Source of the DNA: CAWCDJ01 sp963794265
GTDB lineage: Bacteria > Acidobacteriota > Terriglobia > Bryobacterales > Bryobacteraceae
DNA: 64,000 bases
Reading direction: 5' to 3'
NCBI GenBank assembly: GCA_963794265.1
Contig: CAWCDJ010000001.1
Coordinates: 1,364,001 to 1,428,000, forward strand
Shown here: positions 30,721-38,489 of the stretch, in pieces
How the letters are laid out: every line of letters begins with the position of its first letter
How positions within the stretch are numbered: position 1 is the stretch's first letter
Made by a program: the position numbers and the translations under genes
The notes under the pieces: generated by a model
What the model was told of the DNA's origin: nothing
The model's database searches: none
What the model saw: only the letters and a program-made list of their open reading frames with translations

Positions 30721-31605
30721 GGGTATCGGGGGACGGGTATCGGGGGGGTATCGGGGGACGGGGGTATCGGTGGAAAGACGGGCCGTTTTCCGAGATTTTT
30801 CCGCTCTCCATCGCACGATTGTTCAATGGCACGCCTCGCCCGCGTCATCGCTCTCGATACGCCTCACCACGTGACCCAGCGCGGCAACGCTCGACGCTTC
30901 ATCTTCGATTCCGACCAGGACCGCCTCGTCTACCTCCGGCTCCTCGCCGAATCCTGCCTCCTCCACCGCCTCACCGTCGCCGGCTATTGCCTGTTGTCCA
31001 ACCACGTCCACCTGATCGCCATCCCGCACCGGCCCGAGTCCCTGTCGCTGGCCCTCAAGAACACCCATGGGCGGTACGCGGCTTATTGTAACGCCCGTGC
31101 GGGCTCGTCGGGCCACGTCTGGCAGGGCCGCTACTACTCCTGCCCGCTCGACGAGCCGCATTTCTGGGCCGCTCTGCGCTATGTGGAACGAAACCCGGTT
31201 CGGGCGGGGCTGGTACCGCTGCCCGAGCAATACGCCTGGTCGAGCGCGGCAGTCCATTGCGGCGCCGCCGTTGGCGACACCCTGGTGGACCTGAGCCTCT
31301 GGCGGCAAGCGTGGAGCCCTGCCGCTCGGAGAGACTACATCAGAACCGGCGTCAGCGGGGAAGAGGTTGAGGAAATCCGTCGCAGCACGCATACCGGCCG
31401 TCCCATGGGCACGCCGGAATTCGTACGCGGCCTGGAGCGGATGCTGCAGCGGCGCCTCGCGCCCGAGCGCGGCGGGAGGCCGGCCAGGCAGGACCCCGAC
31501 CCGAGGCAGGGCTTGTTGGCCTTCGAGCACCGCTGACAGGGGACGCCCGCTTCTCCCCCGCCAACCCCCGGAACGGCGATCGTTCCGTCTGTCCCCGGTT
31601 TTCCG
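30721..31605 (+). mobile_element. RAYT element 1 (REP-associated transposase with flanking arrays)
   Basis: A unit consisting of a G-rich array of GGTATCGGGG repeats (30721-30775, about four units), a spacer with GGGCCGTTTTCCGAG, the transposase gene 30826-31536, and a right flank including CCGTCTGTCCCCGGTTTTCC (about 31588-31607). The same arrangement recurs at 32197-33190. The left terminal inverted repeat seen in copy 2 is degraded here (GGAAAGACGGG instead of GGGGACAGACGGG). Confidence 0.8.
30826..31536 (+). CDS. REP-associated tyrosine transposase (RAYT, Y1/HUH), copy 1
   Basis: A 236-residue protein with the HUH motif His60-Val-His62 in LSNHVHLIAIP, the candidate catalytic tyrosine in HGRYAAYCNAR (Tyr84/Tyr87) and GHVWQGRYYS. 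The C-terminal region with ALRYVERNPVRAGLV is diagnostic of RAYT/TnpA_REP proteins, which process REP hairpins as single strands. It differs from the copy at 32329-33039 by only a handful of substitutions, so duplication is recent. Basic C-terminal tail (RGGRPARQDPDPRQG). Confidence 0.93.
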   Translation: MARLARVIALDTPHHVTQRGNARRFIFDSDQDRLVYLRLLAESCLLHRLTVAGYCLLSNHVHLIAIPHRPESLSLALKNTHGRYAAYCNARAGSSGHVWQGRYYSCPLDEPHFWAALRYVERNPVRAGLVPLPEQYAWSSAAVHCGAAVGDTLVDLSLWRQAWSPAARRDYIRTGVSGEEVEEIRRSTHTGRPMGTPEFVRGLERMLQRRLAPERGGRPARQDPDPRQGLLAFEHR

Positions 31606-31637
31606 GTTCGGCACCATATTGGTGATACCGCTGGGGC

Positions 31638-31649
31638 TCCCATTTGGGA
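31638..31649. terminator. Short hairpin after the HEAT-like immunity gene
   Basis: TCCCATTTGGGA forms a five-base stem seven bases downstream of the TAG stop (31656-31658) of the minus-strand immunity-like gene. A closely similar but longer palindrome ends array B at 39209-39226, suggesting that this is a shared array 3'-end element, possibly a terminator. Confidence 0.4.
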
Positions 31650-31655
31650 ACGCGG

Positions 31656-32003
31656 CTATTGAGGCTTCACCGCTTGTTTGATGAAGCTGATGCTGGTTTC
31701 GGCTGGATCTCGTATGCTCTCGTCCTTGGCAGCCTCAATCAACTCGGGCAAGACCCGAGGCAGGTCCAGCATCTTGTGAAACATGGCTAAGTCTCCGAGG
31801 CAGGTTGCGGCCGTCCAACGCACGCGTACTTCAGCATGCTTCAAAAACTTAAGGCACTCGTCCTGCACCCACCGCCAGTCTGGATCATGGTACGTCGCGC
31901 TATAGAGAGCTGCCGAGATCCTTTCGGGATCCCCGCTGGAAAGATCACGTTCAATCGCATCCCGTGGCTGTTCGGCTACCGGCTCATACTTGAGATCTGA
32001 CAT
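31656..32003 (-). CDS. Small HEAT-repeat-like protein, candidate immunity protein
   Basis: A 115-residue cytosolic-type protein (no signal peptide) starting MSDLKYEPVAEQPRDAIERDL. It has helix pairs with ERISAALYSATYHDPDWRWVQDECLKFL and EVRVRWTAATCLGDLAMFHK, which look like HEAT repeats. Its start codon abuts the stop of the broken Rhs tip (32004), the same position as other immunity genes of the arrays. Function as an immunity protein is inferred from position and size; the family is not firmly recognised. Confidence 0.65.
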   Translation of the reverse strand: MSDLKYEPVAEQPRDAIERDLSSGDPERISAALYSATYHDPDWRWVQDECLKFLKHAEVRVRWTAATCLGDLAMFHKMLDLPRVLPELIEAAKDESIRDPAETSISFIKQAVKPQ

Positions 32004-32196
32004 CTATTTGATCGCTCCAGACTGGCTCACTTTTCCTGCCTTGATCAGAGCAGCCTTGGCCTCGTTCGGCAGTTCATTGAAGTTCTTCGTCGCGTAGCCG
32101 TGGTAGGTGTTGTTGCCGGAGCCTGTTTCTCGGAACATAACGTACTCACCGGTCGATTTGTCCACACCGACTCGTGCAGTGGATGTCTCCTTGATC
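32004..32196 (-). pseudogene. Severed Rhs C-terminal toxin tip (interrupted by RAYT element 2)
   Basis: About 63 codons remain: KETSTARVGVDKSTGEYVMF..., YHGYATKNFNELPNEAKAAL, ending SGAIK-stop. This style (VDKxTGEYVxFxET ... YHG ... L...ALxxAGKV) is that of polymorphic-toxin tips, possibly of the Ntox17 sort, which I cannot verify. The Rhs core junction that should precede it is gone: at 32197 the sequence passes directly into the GGTATCGGGG array of RAYT element 2. The open frame continues into the array but that part is low-complexity proline sequence, not toxin. Confidence 0.7.
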
Positions 32197-33190
32197 GGGG
32201 GTATCGGGGGACAGGGGGTATCGGGGGACGGGGGTATCGGGGGGGTATCGGGGGGGTATCGGGGGGGTATCGGGGGACAGACGGGCCGTTTTCCGAGATT
32301 TTTCCGCTCTCCATCGCACGATTGTTCAATGGCACGCCTCGCCCGCGTCATCGCTCTCGATACGCCTCACCACGTGACCCAGCGCGGCAACGCTCGACGC
32401 TTCATCTTCGATTCCGACCAGGACCGCCTCGTCTACCTCCGGCTCCTCGCCGAATCCTGCCTCCTCCACCGCCTCACCGTCGCCGGCTATTGCCTGTTGT
32501 CCAACCACGTCCACCTGATCGCCATCCCGCACCGGCCCGAGTCCCTGTCGCTGGCCCTCAAGAACACCCATGGCCGGTACGCGGCTTATTGTAACGCCCG
32601 TGCGGGCTCGTCGGGCCACGTCTGGCAGGGCCGCTACTACTCCTGCCCGCTCGACGAGCCGCATTTCTGGGCCGCTCTGCGCTATGTGGAACGAAACCCG
32701 GTACGGGCGGGGCTGGTACCGCTGCCCGAGCAATACGCCTGGTCGAGCGCGGCAGTCCATTGCGGCGGCGCCGTTGGCGACACCCTGGTGGACCTGAGCC
32801 TCTGGCGGCAAGCGTGGAGCCCTGCCGCTTGGAGAGACTACATCAGAACCGGCGTCAGCGGGGAAGAGGTTGAGGAAATCCGTCGCAGCACGCATACCGG
32901 CCGTCCCATGGGCACGCCGGAATTCGTACGCGGCCTGGAGCGGATGCTGCAGCGGCGCCTCGCGCCCGAGCGCGGCGGGAGGCCGGCCAGGCAGGACCCC
33001 GACCCGAGGCAGGGCTTGTTGGCCTTCGAGCACCGCTGACAGGGGACGCCCGCTTCTCCCCCGCCAGCCCCCGGAACGGCGATCGTCCCGTCTGTCCCCG
33101 GTTCTCCCCTCCGGTTCTCCCTCCCGGTTTTCCCCCCGGTTTTCCCCCCGGTTTTCCCCCCGGTTTTCCCCCGGTTTTCCCGATCTTCGG
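32197..33190 (+). mobile_element. RAYT element 2 with 14-base inverted repeats and flanking arrays
   Basis: Left: about six GGTATCGGGG units (32197-32275), then CGGGGACAGACGGG (32272-32285). Middle: transposase 32329-33039. Right: CCCGTCTGTCCCCG (33087-33100), the exact reverse complement of the left 14-mer, followed by a CCGGTTTTCCCC tandem array (33108-33182). The element separates the severed toxin tip (32004-32196) from the rest of array A. Confidence 0.85.
32329..33039 (+). CDS. REP-associated tyrosine transposase (RAYT, Y1/HUH), copy 2
   Basis: A 236-residue protein, the near-identical twin of the gene at 30826 (offset 1503 bases). HUH motif His60-Val-His62 is intact, as are the tyrosine region and GHVWQGRYYS. 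Differences include an Ala-to-Gly near residue 148 and Arg-to-Trp near 168. The frame is open upstream to 32107, but ATG 32329 matches the other copy. Both transposases look functional. Confidence 0.93.
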   Translation: MARLARVIALDTPHHVTQRGNARRFIFDSDQDRLVYLRLLAESCLLHRLTVAGYCLLSNHVHLIAIPHRPESLSLALKNTHGRYAAYCNARAGSSGHVWQGRYYSCPLDEPHFWAALRYVERNPVRAGLVPLPEQYAWSSAAVHCGGAVGDTLVDLSLWRQAWSPAAWRDYIRTGVSGEEVEEIRRSTHTGRPMGTPEFVRGLERMLQRRLAPERGGRPARQDPDPRQGLLAFEHR

Positions 33191-33201
33191 TTCCCGGAAC
33201 A

Positions 33202-33714
33202 TTAGTGTTCCCAGAAGCGAAGTGGCCTTGCAAAAAGAATAACCTCCCCAGGATGTGCAGTGACTCGACCCTTCAGTTTGCCTTTCGTGTCACAGGTGTT
33301 CATAGCGATGACTCCGTGATACAGAACTTCTGATGTAGCAAATGTGCTTTTCCGGTACGGAGAACAATGCCATATGGACTGAGAAATGTCCGCGGGTGTG
33401 ATCCAATCCGCCACGGGTACCGGGAGATGAAAAATAGCCACCCCTCTCTCGTCGGTCGACTCCTGCCCTATATGCTTGTCCATGTCACGCCCAAGATAAA
33501 CTATGATCGGCAACCCTCTCATGGGCTTCCCATCATTGGAATTGATGAGACGGACCCAAATGGTATCGCTCTCAGGTCGAGGCGTAGCCGTCTCTGCTGT
33601 GTCCGGGGATGATCGGTCTTGGGGGGCAAGGCGATCGCGCGTTTTGACGCCAGCATAGCAACCGGTACTTACCACCACTGCCAGTACCAACATGACCCCG
33701 CGGAGTAGGCTCAT
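33202..33714 (-). CDS. Putative lipoprotein, candidate immunity protein for tip 33711-34559
   Basis: A 170-residue protein starting at ATG 33712-33714: MSLLRGVMLVLAVVVSTGCYAG, a signal sequence with a lipobox (VSTGC, Cys19). The remaining domain has RLINSNDGKPMRGLPIIVYL and DERGVAIFHLP, suggesting a small beta-sandwich. The start overlaps the stop of the preceding Rhs tip by four bases (ATGA, 33711-33714). A lipoprotein immunity fits a toxin acting outside the cytoplasm. Family not recognised. Confidence 0.75.
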   Translation of the reverse strand: MSLLRGVMLVLAVVVSTGCYAGVKTRDRLAPQDRSSPDTAETATPRPESDTIWVRLINSNDGKPMRGLPIIVYLGRDMDKHIGQESTDERGVAIFHLPVPVADWITPADISQSIWHCSPYRKSTFATSEVLYHGVIAMNTCDTKGKLKGRVTAHPGEVILFARPLRFWEH

Positions 33715-34559
33715 TGGTGACACCCTCCATTTATTGAGCACAGCCACTGGGTTCTTGTCGAGGAGGTCGGGGCATCTGCCTGAGCTCGCGTATTGAAGAC
33801 CAGAGCTGGCAACCACTCGAAGGCCTCGTGGAGGGGGTTATATGGGCCAAAGCTATCGTAATGCGCTTCGATACCACCGGGATCTGCCACGACGTGGCCT
33901 GGATCCACGGTTGCGAGGTTCGCTGCTCCCATGTAGTAAGAGTCAAGCCCGTTGTGGACGAAACGCAGCGGATCCTTGAACCCCTCGCTTGAAGTTAAAT
34001 CAATGTTCGTGAGATCGTTCGGTATCTGAACATTGTATGTACTGCCGACGTAGCGTACGGTGACAGCCACAGGTGCATTCGGGTCTATGGCATTCGATCC
34101 GAATCGTGCGGCAAGGAGAAACGCCCGGTAAATTTGGTTTGCTGGCAAGGCCGGATCCGGTTCCGCTGTGGTGATCGGATTGTAGCTTCCGTTTCCTGCC
34201 GCGTCAGCCGAATAGCGAAGATATGCGATCTGTCCTCTTCCATTGCTTCCCCATCCTTCACAAACGTTCCCAGGGCATCCCGTGGCGGCTCCAGACGACG
34301 CCAGTCCCCTCGCTAACCCGCAATCGGTCTCAAGACCGTCCAGAATGCATGTGGGACTTAACCCGTGTGGATCGACGAACCGCAGGGGTGAGTTCCGGAC
34401 ATAGGCATATGCGTTCCAACTCTCGGGATCAGTCAGGCTCACGCCGGCATTTGCCGGATCTGGGCTGGTGAACCTGCCCTGTGCGGCACTGAAGTACCTC
34501 GCCCCGAAGTAATCGAGGCCAACTACTTCGGGGTTGGGCGCGGACTCCACAAAGCTCAT
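33711..34559 (-). CDS. Displaced Rhs tip module (core end plus variable C-terminal domain)
   Basis: A 282-residue protein that begins just inside the end of an Rhs core: VVGLDYFGARYFSAAQGRF, then AYAYVRNSPLRFVDPHG. After this comes a variable region of about 215 residues with no recognised family; a HYDSFGPYNPLHEAFEW stretch near the end could hold metal or active-site residues. It lacks the rest of the Rhs shell. Joined by ATGA overlaps to the Imm8-like gene upstream (34556-34559) and the lipoprotein downstream (33711-33714). Confidence 0.82.
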   Translation of the reverse strand: MSFVESAPNPEVVGLDYFGARYFSAAQGRFTSPDPANAGVSLTDPESWNAYAYVRNSPLRFVDPHGLSPTCILDGLETDCGLARGLASSGAATGCPGNVCEGWGSNGRGQIAYLRYSADAAGNGSYNPITTAEPDPALPANQIYRAFLLAARFGSNAIDPNAPVAVTVRYVGSTYNVQIPNDLTNIDLTSSEGFKDPLRFVHNGLDSYYMGAANLATVDPGHVVADPGGIEAHYDSFGPYNPLHEAFEWLPALVFNTRAQADAPTSSTRTQWLCSINGGCHQ

Positions 34560-34933
34560 TGCGAGTCAGATTGAAACGTGGGCCGGTAATCCTCGAACTC
34601 CCACTTCCCGATCCGGCCAAGCCGCAGGGCGATCTCCTGCCAGGTTTCCCCGGAGCACTCGCCGCACAGCTTAGCAATCAGGTCCACGAGTCGATCGTAA
34701 TCGTACTCGAAGACGATCAGGTGGTGCCGCCCAATCAAAATGTCAGAACGGTCGTGGTGTTCGCTGAGCCACCGTGGCGTGCACACCTGCATGTCGAACG
34801 ATTCTTCGCCTTCCATTCCTCTTGGGCCGATCATCGCCTGAAGGAGGAAACCAAAGTTGTCGCCGATTTCAGGAACGAAGCCCTTCAGGTCATAGACATC
34901 AGGGCTGTGAAGACGCTTAAGTTCTGCGGTCAT
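34556..34933 (-). CDS. Imm8-type immunity protein
   Basis: A 125-residue soluble protein starting MTAELKRLHSPDVYDLKGFVPE. DNFGFLLQAMIGPRG, EGEESFDMQVCTPRWL and HHLIVFEYDYDRLVDLI are characteristic of the Imm8 family of polymorphic-toxin immunity proteins as I remember it. No signal peptide, so its cognate toxin should act in the cytosol. It starts one base after the stop of the tip at 34935-35675, its likely partner, and overlaps the next tip by four bases. Confidence 0.8.
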   Translation of the reverse strand: MTAELKRLHSPDVYDLKGFVPEIGDNFGFLLQAMIGPRGMEGEESFDMQVCTPRWLSEHHDRSDILIGRHHLIVFEYDYDRLVDLIAKLCGECSGETWQEIALRLGRIGKWEFEDYRPTFQSDSQ

Positions 34934-34934
34934 A

Positions 34935-35675
34935 TCACTTTATGTCCAAGTGGCCGTTGTTTATCCACGATCCAGAAGGCGCCGGCCGCGATTCGAAGTT
35001 CGCCTGCACCTTGCCCAAATTCGGTTTGAACGAGGGCGGCCGGAACTGGCGCAATTTGTCAGCACTAATCAGGGTCTTGCCATCGCTTGCCAGCGTCGCC
35101 CCGTCCCCAACCCAAGCTTGCCCTACTTCCAACGCTTCTTCTGCTGTTGCTTCACCGAGGCCGAAATTCCCTTGGAGCCGGGCCGCCTGACGCAGAATAT
35201 TCATGTACTTGGCCAGGGTCGCGCTGCTTGAAGCAGCTTCGCCGAATACACCCAGTACTGGGCCGGGCGCAAGCTGCGCCGTGTAGGCGTACGCCATTCG
35301 AGCCGCTCCGCTTGGCTTGTTGTTCAGAAATAGATCTACGAAGCCAGCGAACCACTGCCCAGGTATGTCAAGTGGGCTGATTTTTGGCGCAGGCTTGGGT
35401 TTGTCCTTCGGCGCGACAACTACAGTACATATGTTCCCGTTCTGGGGATTGATGCCGTTTTCACACGGTTCATGCCCTGTTGGGTCTATGTACTTCAGCG
35501 GGTTGTTTAGGACATACGCATAGCGGTTCCAACTCTGCGGGTTCTCGAATTCAACACCAACAAGCAGTTCATCCGGACTTGTAAATCTGCCCTGCGCCCC
35601 TGAGAAGTACCTTGCCCCGAAGTAATCGAGGCCGATTTCCGCGAACCGACCTTGCACGCACACCTGCCAGATCAT
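34935..35675 (-). CDS. Displaced Rhs tip module, partner of the Imm8-like gene
   Basis: A 246-residue protein: a short leader, then the Rhs core end IGLDYFGARYFSGAQGRF, NRYAYVLNNPLKYIDPTGH, a spacer with hydrophobic stretches (about 95-145), and a C-terminal domain with ATAEEALEVGQAWVGDGATL, SADKLRQFRPPSFKPNLGKV and the end SWINNGHLDIK. That end resembles a recurrent polymorphic-toxin tip found in Rhs and haemagglutinin proteins, but I cannot name the family. ATGA overlap with the gene upstream (35672-35675). Confidence 0.82.
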   Translation of the reverse strand: MIWQVCVQGRFAEIGLDYFGARYFSGAQGRFTSPDELLVGVEFENPQSWNRYAYVLNNPLKYIDPTGHEPCENGINPQNGNICTVVVAPKDKPKPAPKISPLDIPGQWFAGFVDLFLNNKPSGAARMAYAYTAQLAPGPVLGVFGEAASSSATLAKYMNILRQAARLQGNFGLGEATAEEALEVGQAWVGDGATLASDGKTLISADKLRQFRPPSFKPNLGKVQANFESRPAPSGSWINNGHLDIK

Positions 35676-36226
35676 TCCACGGCTGCCATCAACTGCATGT
35701 GGTTGATAATCCCGTGTGGGTCGAAGTCCACGATCAGCGTGGTCTCATCTTTCCACTGAATCGTAATGCCGGCTTTATCACGATGAAATCGGACGCCGTA
35801 GTGTCTTGCTGCCGTCCTGACGTCTTCACCTAAAGCCAAGCCACTTCCCGTCGTGCCAATACCCTGGTCCGGAGCGGTTCCCCAGATGTCGACGATCATT
35901 GGCGCGCTCTCGACAACCCTTTTCGTCGTACGGTCTGTGTAGTACTCCGTGCCGACCCGGAGCCGCACTCCATCACGAATCCATTCGTACGTACGCTCGC
36001 CGCTCCCGACCGGCCCATCATCAGACGCCGTGTCCGTGTATTTCAGTGGCTTGCCGAGGTTCTTAACCACTGTTTCGATCTTTCCATCGTAAACGTTGAT
36101 CCCAGCCAGGATGTGCTCGGGCCTACCACGCGCTATCTCCGAAGCCGGAAGATGATCCGCTCTGACGGCCTGTTGCATCGTAACCAGGCCGAACGTAAGG
36201 CAGACAACCACCTCGATACGCCTCAT
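35672..36226 (-). CDS. Secreted protein, candidate periplasmic immunity for the YkuD-like tip
   Basis: A 184-residue protein with a signal peptide (MRRIEVVVCLTFGLVTMQQAVRAD, cleavage near VRA-DH). The mature part has IRDGVRLRVGTEYYTDRTTKRVVESAPMIVDIWG-like strands. No known family. Placed directly after the Rhs protein whose tip resembles a cell-wall enzyme, with an ATGA overlap (36223-36226), and followed by another ATGA overlap. Export to the periplasm matches a peptidoglycan-directed toxin. The immunity role is inferred. Confidence 0.68.
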   Translation of the reverse strand: MRRIEVVVCLTFGLVTMQQAVRADHLPASEIARGRPEHILAGINVYDGKIETVVKNLGKPLKYTDTASDDGPVGSGERTYEWIRDGVRLRVGTEYYTDRTTKRVVESAPMIVDIWGTAPDQGIGTTGSGLALGEDVRTAARHYGVRFHRDKAGITIQWKDETTLIVDFDPHGIINHMQLMAAVE

Positions 36227-37971
36227 CGCGGATCCTCCTTCTTCTTAGGTGGCGCGGCAGGAGGCGGTGTTGGCTTCCGGTTGTTCTGGACCGTCACCGT
36301 ATTCAGCGGATCCTTCTTGGCCGTGTCCGTGATGGTCTTGACCGCGGCATCGCACGTCCGAATGCATCCTTGTGTTGCATGGTCCGCACCAGTTCGGCCC
36401 CTGGCGTCAGGCTTGTCCTCCCGGCCGGCGTGAACTCCGACCCCGGTATGCGTCTTGCCATCAGGTCCGACAAAATTCTCGACGCGGAAAATGCCGCCCG
36501 GGCCATACTCGCCATTCTTGGAGTCCTGAAGGTTCGAATCATGCGCATCGACCGCCTTACCGTGCATGTGCGGAGAGTTCTGGTCCAGAACGGGATAAAC
36601 ACCGTCCGGCAATTTCCCCAGACTCGCCCGGCTATCGACATTGTTGTTTGCGTGCCATGAGCCTATTTCGTCTCCGGAATCGCTGTACAGCGTGAGAGTG
36701 TGGGTCTGTCCGTCGTACACCAAGTCCGAAGGCGCGTGTCCGGTCGGGTCAACATAACGCAGCGGGTTGTTCCTAACATAGGCGTATTTGTTGAGTGTCT
36801 GTGGATCGGTGATGTCGGCGTACGGCAGCGCCGTGTTCGTTTCGATGTCCTGGCCCGTGAATGGATCTACGATGCCGCCCTTGAACTCATCCGGCGTCGT
36901 AAACCTACCCTGCGCTGAGGAGAAGTACCGGGCCCCGAAGTAATCGAGGCCCGTTTCGGAATCTCGTTCTTTGCCGGTGAACTTGTGATCGGTCACGTCC
37001 GCAGGCCCGGGATATGCTTCCAGCGTGTAGCAGCCCGTTCGTCCGTTAATGCCCGGCGGGATCTCCTCCCCGAACGGCAGGTAGTCGGTGCAGCTTAGCG
37101 GATTGCCGGATGCGTTCGTCACCAGCCGCGTGCTTCCCAAATGATCGGCGCTCAGGTATTCCGTCCCCGTCGCCGGATTCGCGGCCGTCGTGTATTCCGC
37201 CGCCAAATTTCCCGTTGCGTCATACACATAGGTAGTCGTGCCCGCCGTGGGACCGCTCCCCACGATCTTCTCCACCCGCCGGCCTTCGCCGTCGTATACG
37301 TAATTCACCGTGCCCGCGTTCAGGTTGGCCGCGATCAGCCGGTTCTCGCCGTCGTACTGGAAATTTCCGGCGATCGCAAGATACGGGCTGGACTGGCCGG
37401 TCAACGCCTGCTGATTGCCGGCCTTATCGTAGCTCGCAGCCTCTACCCACTGGTTCTTCGTATTGAATTCGCTCAGACTCTGCGGCGTGAATCCCGGACT
37501 CGGAATGTACGAACCCGGGTCCACCGCTCGATTCCCGAACGCATCGTAGTGATAGGTTTGTTGCCAACCGCCCACCTCTTTGGCCAAACTCAGGCGATTG
37601 GCGGGATCAACGTAGCTGAAATTCTGGGTCAGAACCGTGCCCGCGCTGCTCAGCCCGCTCGAACGCTGGATGGTCTGCTGCGCCACGTTCCCGTTGTCCG
37701 TCCCCGGATTGTAGTTCCATCCCAACGTCATCAAGGGAGTACCGCCCGCATTGGTAACCGCCAGGGAGTTTGGTTGCTGGAGCGTGTTGAACCCCCAGCT
37801 TTCCCTTACCCCATTATGCAGTGTTAAATTGGCGATGGCGCCCTGGGGAGCATAGCAGATGTTGCCCGTACTGCCGTCGGCACAAGCCTGGGTCCCGCTG
37901 ACGTAGATAGTCGCAGATCCCGCCAGGACGCTGTAGGTGGTGACGATCCCAGGGCCGCCACTCTCCGACAT
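36223..37971 (-). CDS. Truncated Rhs scaffold A with YkuD/L,D-transpeptidase-like tip
   Basis: A 582-residue fragment of an Rhs/YD-repeat protein. YD repeats (YHYDAFGNRAVDPG, FQYDGENRLIAANL, YVYDGEGRRVEKIV, YVYDATGNLAAEY) lead to the core end (EYLSADHLGSTRLVTN ... GLDYFGARYFSSAQGRF). The tip (about 425-560) has GVHAGRE and HATQGCIRTCDAA, which resemble the H...GCxR active site of L,D-transpeptidase (YkuD) enzymes and cell-wall-acting effectors. The N-terminal Rhs part is missing, and a frameshift near 37,970 separates it from the remaining upstream codons (37972-38160). It heads array A. Confidence 0.85.
   Translation of the reverse strand: MSESGGPGIVTTYSVLAGSATIYVSGTQACADGSTGNICYAPQGAIANLTLHNGVRESWGFNTLQQPNSLAVTNAGGTPLMTLGWNYNPGTDNGNVAQQTIQRSSGLSSAGTVLTQNFSYVDPANRLSLAKEVGGWQQTYHYDAFGNRAVDPGSYIPSPGFTPQSLSEFNTKNQWVEAASYDKAGNQQALTGQSSPYLAIAGNFQYDGENRLIAANLNAGTVNYVYDGEGRRVEKIVGSGPTAGTTTYVYDATGNLAAEYTTAANPATGTEYLSADHLGSTRLVTNASGNPLSCTDYLPFGEEIPPGINGRTGCYTLEAYPGPADVTDHKFTGKERDSETGLDYFGARYFSSAQGRFTTPDEFKGGIVDPFTGQDIETNTALPYADITDPQTLNKYAYVRNNPLRYVDPTGHAPSDLVYDGQTHTLTLYSDSGDEIGSWHANNNVDSRASLGKLPDGVYPVLDQNSPHMHGKAVDAHDSNLQDSKNGEYGPGGIFRVENFVGPDGKTHTGVGVHAGREDKPDARGRTGADHATQGCIRTCDAAVKTITDTAKKDPLNTVTVQNNRKPTPPPAAPPKKKEDPR
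36937..37917. repeat. rhs scaffold direct repeat (partner 43049-44029)
   Basis: Partner of the repeat at 43049-44029; it encodes the last YD repeats and the RHS core end of scaffold A. Recombination between the two would excise about 6.1 kb, including array B's tips and the middle composite repeat. Confidence 0.88.
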
Positions 37972-38160
37972 CGTAATGGAGTGTGGTAGTGATCGGAATG
38001 CCCGAGGTCTGCGCCAGAACCGTGGTCACCGCGAACGCGGCAACCGTGTCGGTGTAATTAAACGGCGTCGAGCCCCCGTCAGGGTGGCTGATCGATGTCA
38101 GCCGATTGTTCACATCCGTCGTACTGAACGGCTTAGCGATGTTGTAATCATAGATAGTTC
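37972..38160 (-). pseudogene. Out-of-frame upstream remnant of rhs scaffold A
   Basis: On the minus strand the frame reads ARTIYDYNIAKPFSTTDVNN, then RLTSISHPDGGSTPFNYTDTVAAFAVTTVL to TTLHY, clear YD-repeat sequence. At about 37,970 a one-base change shifts the frame relative to the 582-residue ORF, where SESGGPGIVTTYSVLAGSA continues. Upstream, homology stops at the composite repeat. The same codons (ARTIYDYN... DVNN) occur at the start of array B, showing a common break point. Confidence 0.8.
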
Positions 38161-38177
38161 TGGCGGTCCTCGCGCTG

Positions 38178-38346
38178 GCATGGCGCCTGGGATACTACGC
38201 GCCGACGGAATAGCGCCGCGGGCTCAACCCTCCACCCTGCCCGCGGCGGCGTTCCATCGCAGACGGCGTCCCTGCCGCAGCGAAAGGTTGGCCATCTGCA
38301 CCACCAGCGCGGCTTGAAAGGCGACGGGATCCACATGTTGATGGGC
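38178..38346 (+). repeat. Composite repeat, copy 2 (between arrays A and B)
   Basis: A 169-base match to 29524-29692. Left of it, homology to copy 3 extends through the rhs remnant to about 38102, so copies 2 and 3 share about 220 bases. Right of it, the second-oxidoreductase fragment is longer than in copy 1 (see 38323-38424). Neither the VWA gene nor the oxidoreductase gene is intact here, showing that it is a derived copy. Confidence 0.9.
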
Positions 38347-38424
38347 GCCGAATTTCCGCTGGCCGTGAACGCATCCGCGGGCAAGCTCGCCGCTTTTCCG
38401 GAATCATCGCGCAACGGCCGATAA
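38323..38424 (+). pseudogene. Fragment of a second Gfo/Idh/MocA oxidoreductase
   Basis: The plus strand reads DGIHMLMGAEFPLAVNASAGK, then KLAAF...-stop. The intact oxidoreductase at 44230-45420 has DGIHMLMGAGFPVAVNASAGK at the corresponding place, so this is an internal piece of a paralogue in the opposite orientation. It is fused to the 3' end of the first oxidoreductase within the composite repeat, evidence of inversion or end-joining. Confidence 0.8.
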
Positions 38425-38489
38425 CGTCCCGTCCGTCCCCGAGATTGTCCCCGAGATTGTCCGAGATTGTCCCCGTCGTGCCCTGGATC
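38425..38489. repeat. Short tandem CCCCGAGATTGT array, REP-like
   Basis: The stretch after 38424 begins CGTCCCGTCCGTCCCCGAGA and repeats CCCCGAGATTGT two to three times. CCCGTCCGTCCCCG is close to the RAYT terminal 14-mer CCCGTCTGTCCCCG (33087-33100), so this is probably a solo REP remnant mobilised by the RAYT proteins. Confidence 0.5.

Noticed and set aside
32004..32351. A complete 115-residue proline-rich protein
   Set aside because: The N-terminal half is translation of the G-rich repeat array and RAYT left flank; only the C-terminal ~63 residues resemble a toxin tip, so it is treated as a severed fragment.
32197..33182. Tandem repeats flanking the second transposase considered as a CRISPR array
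   Set aside because: Units are about 10-14 bases, G- or C-rich, with no unique spacers and no cas genes.
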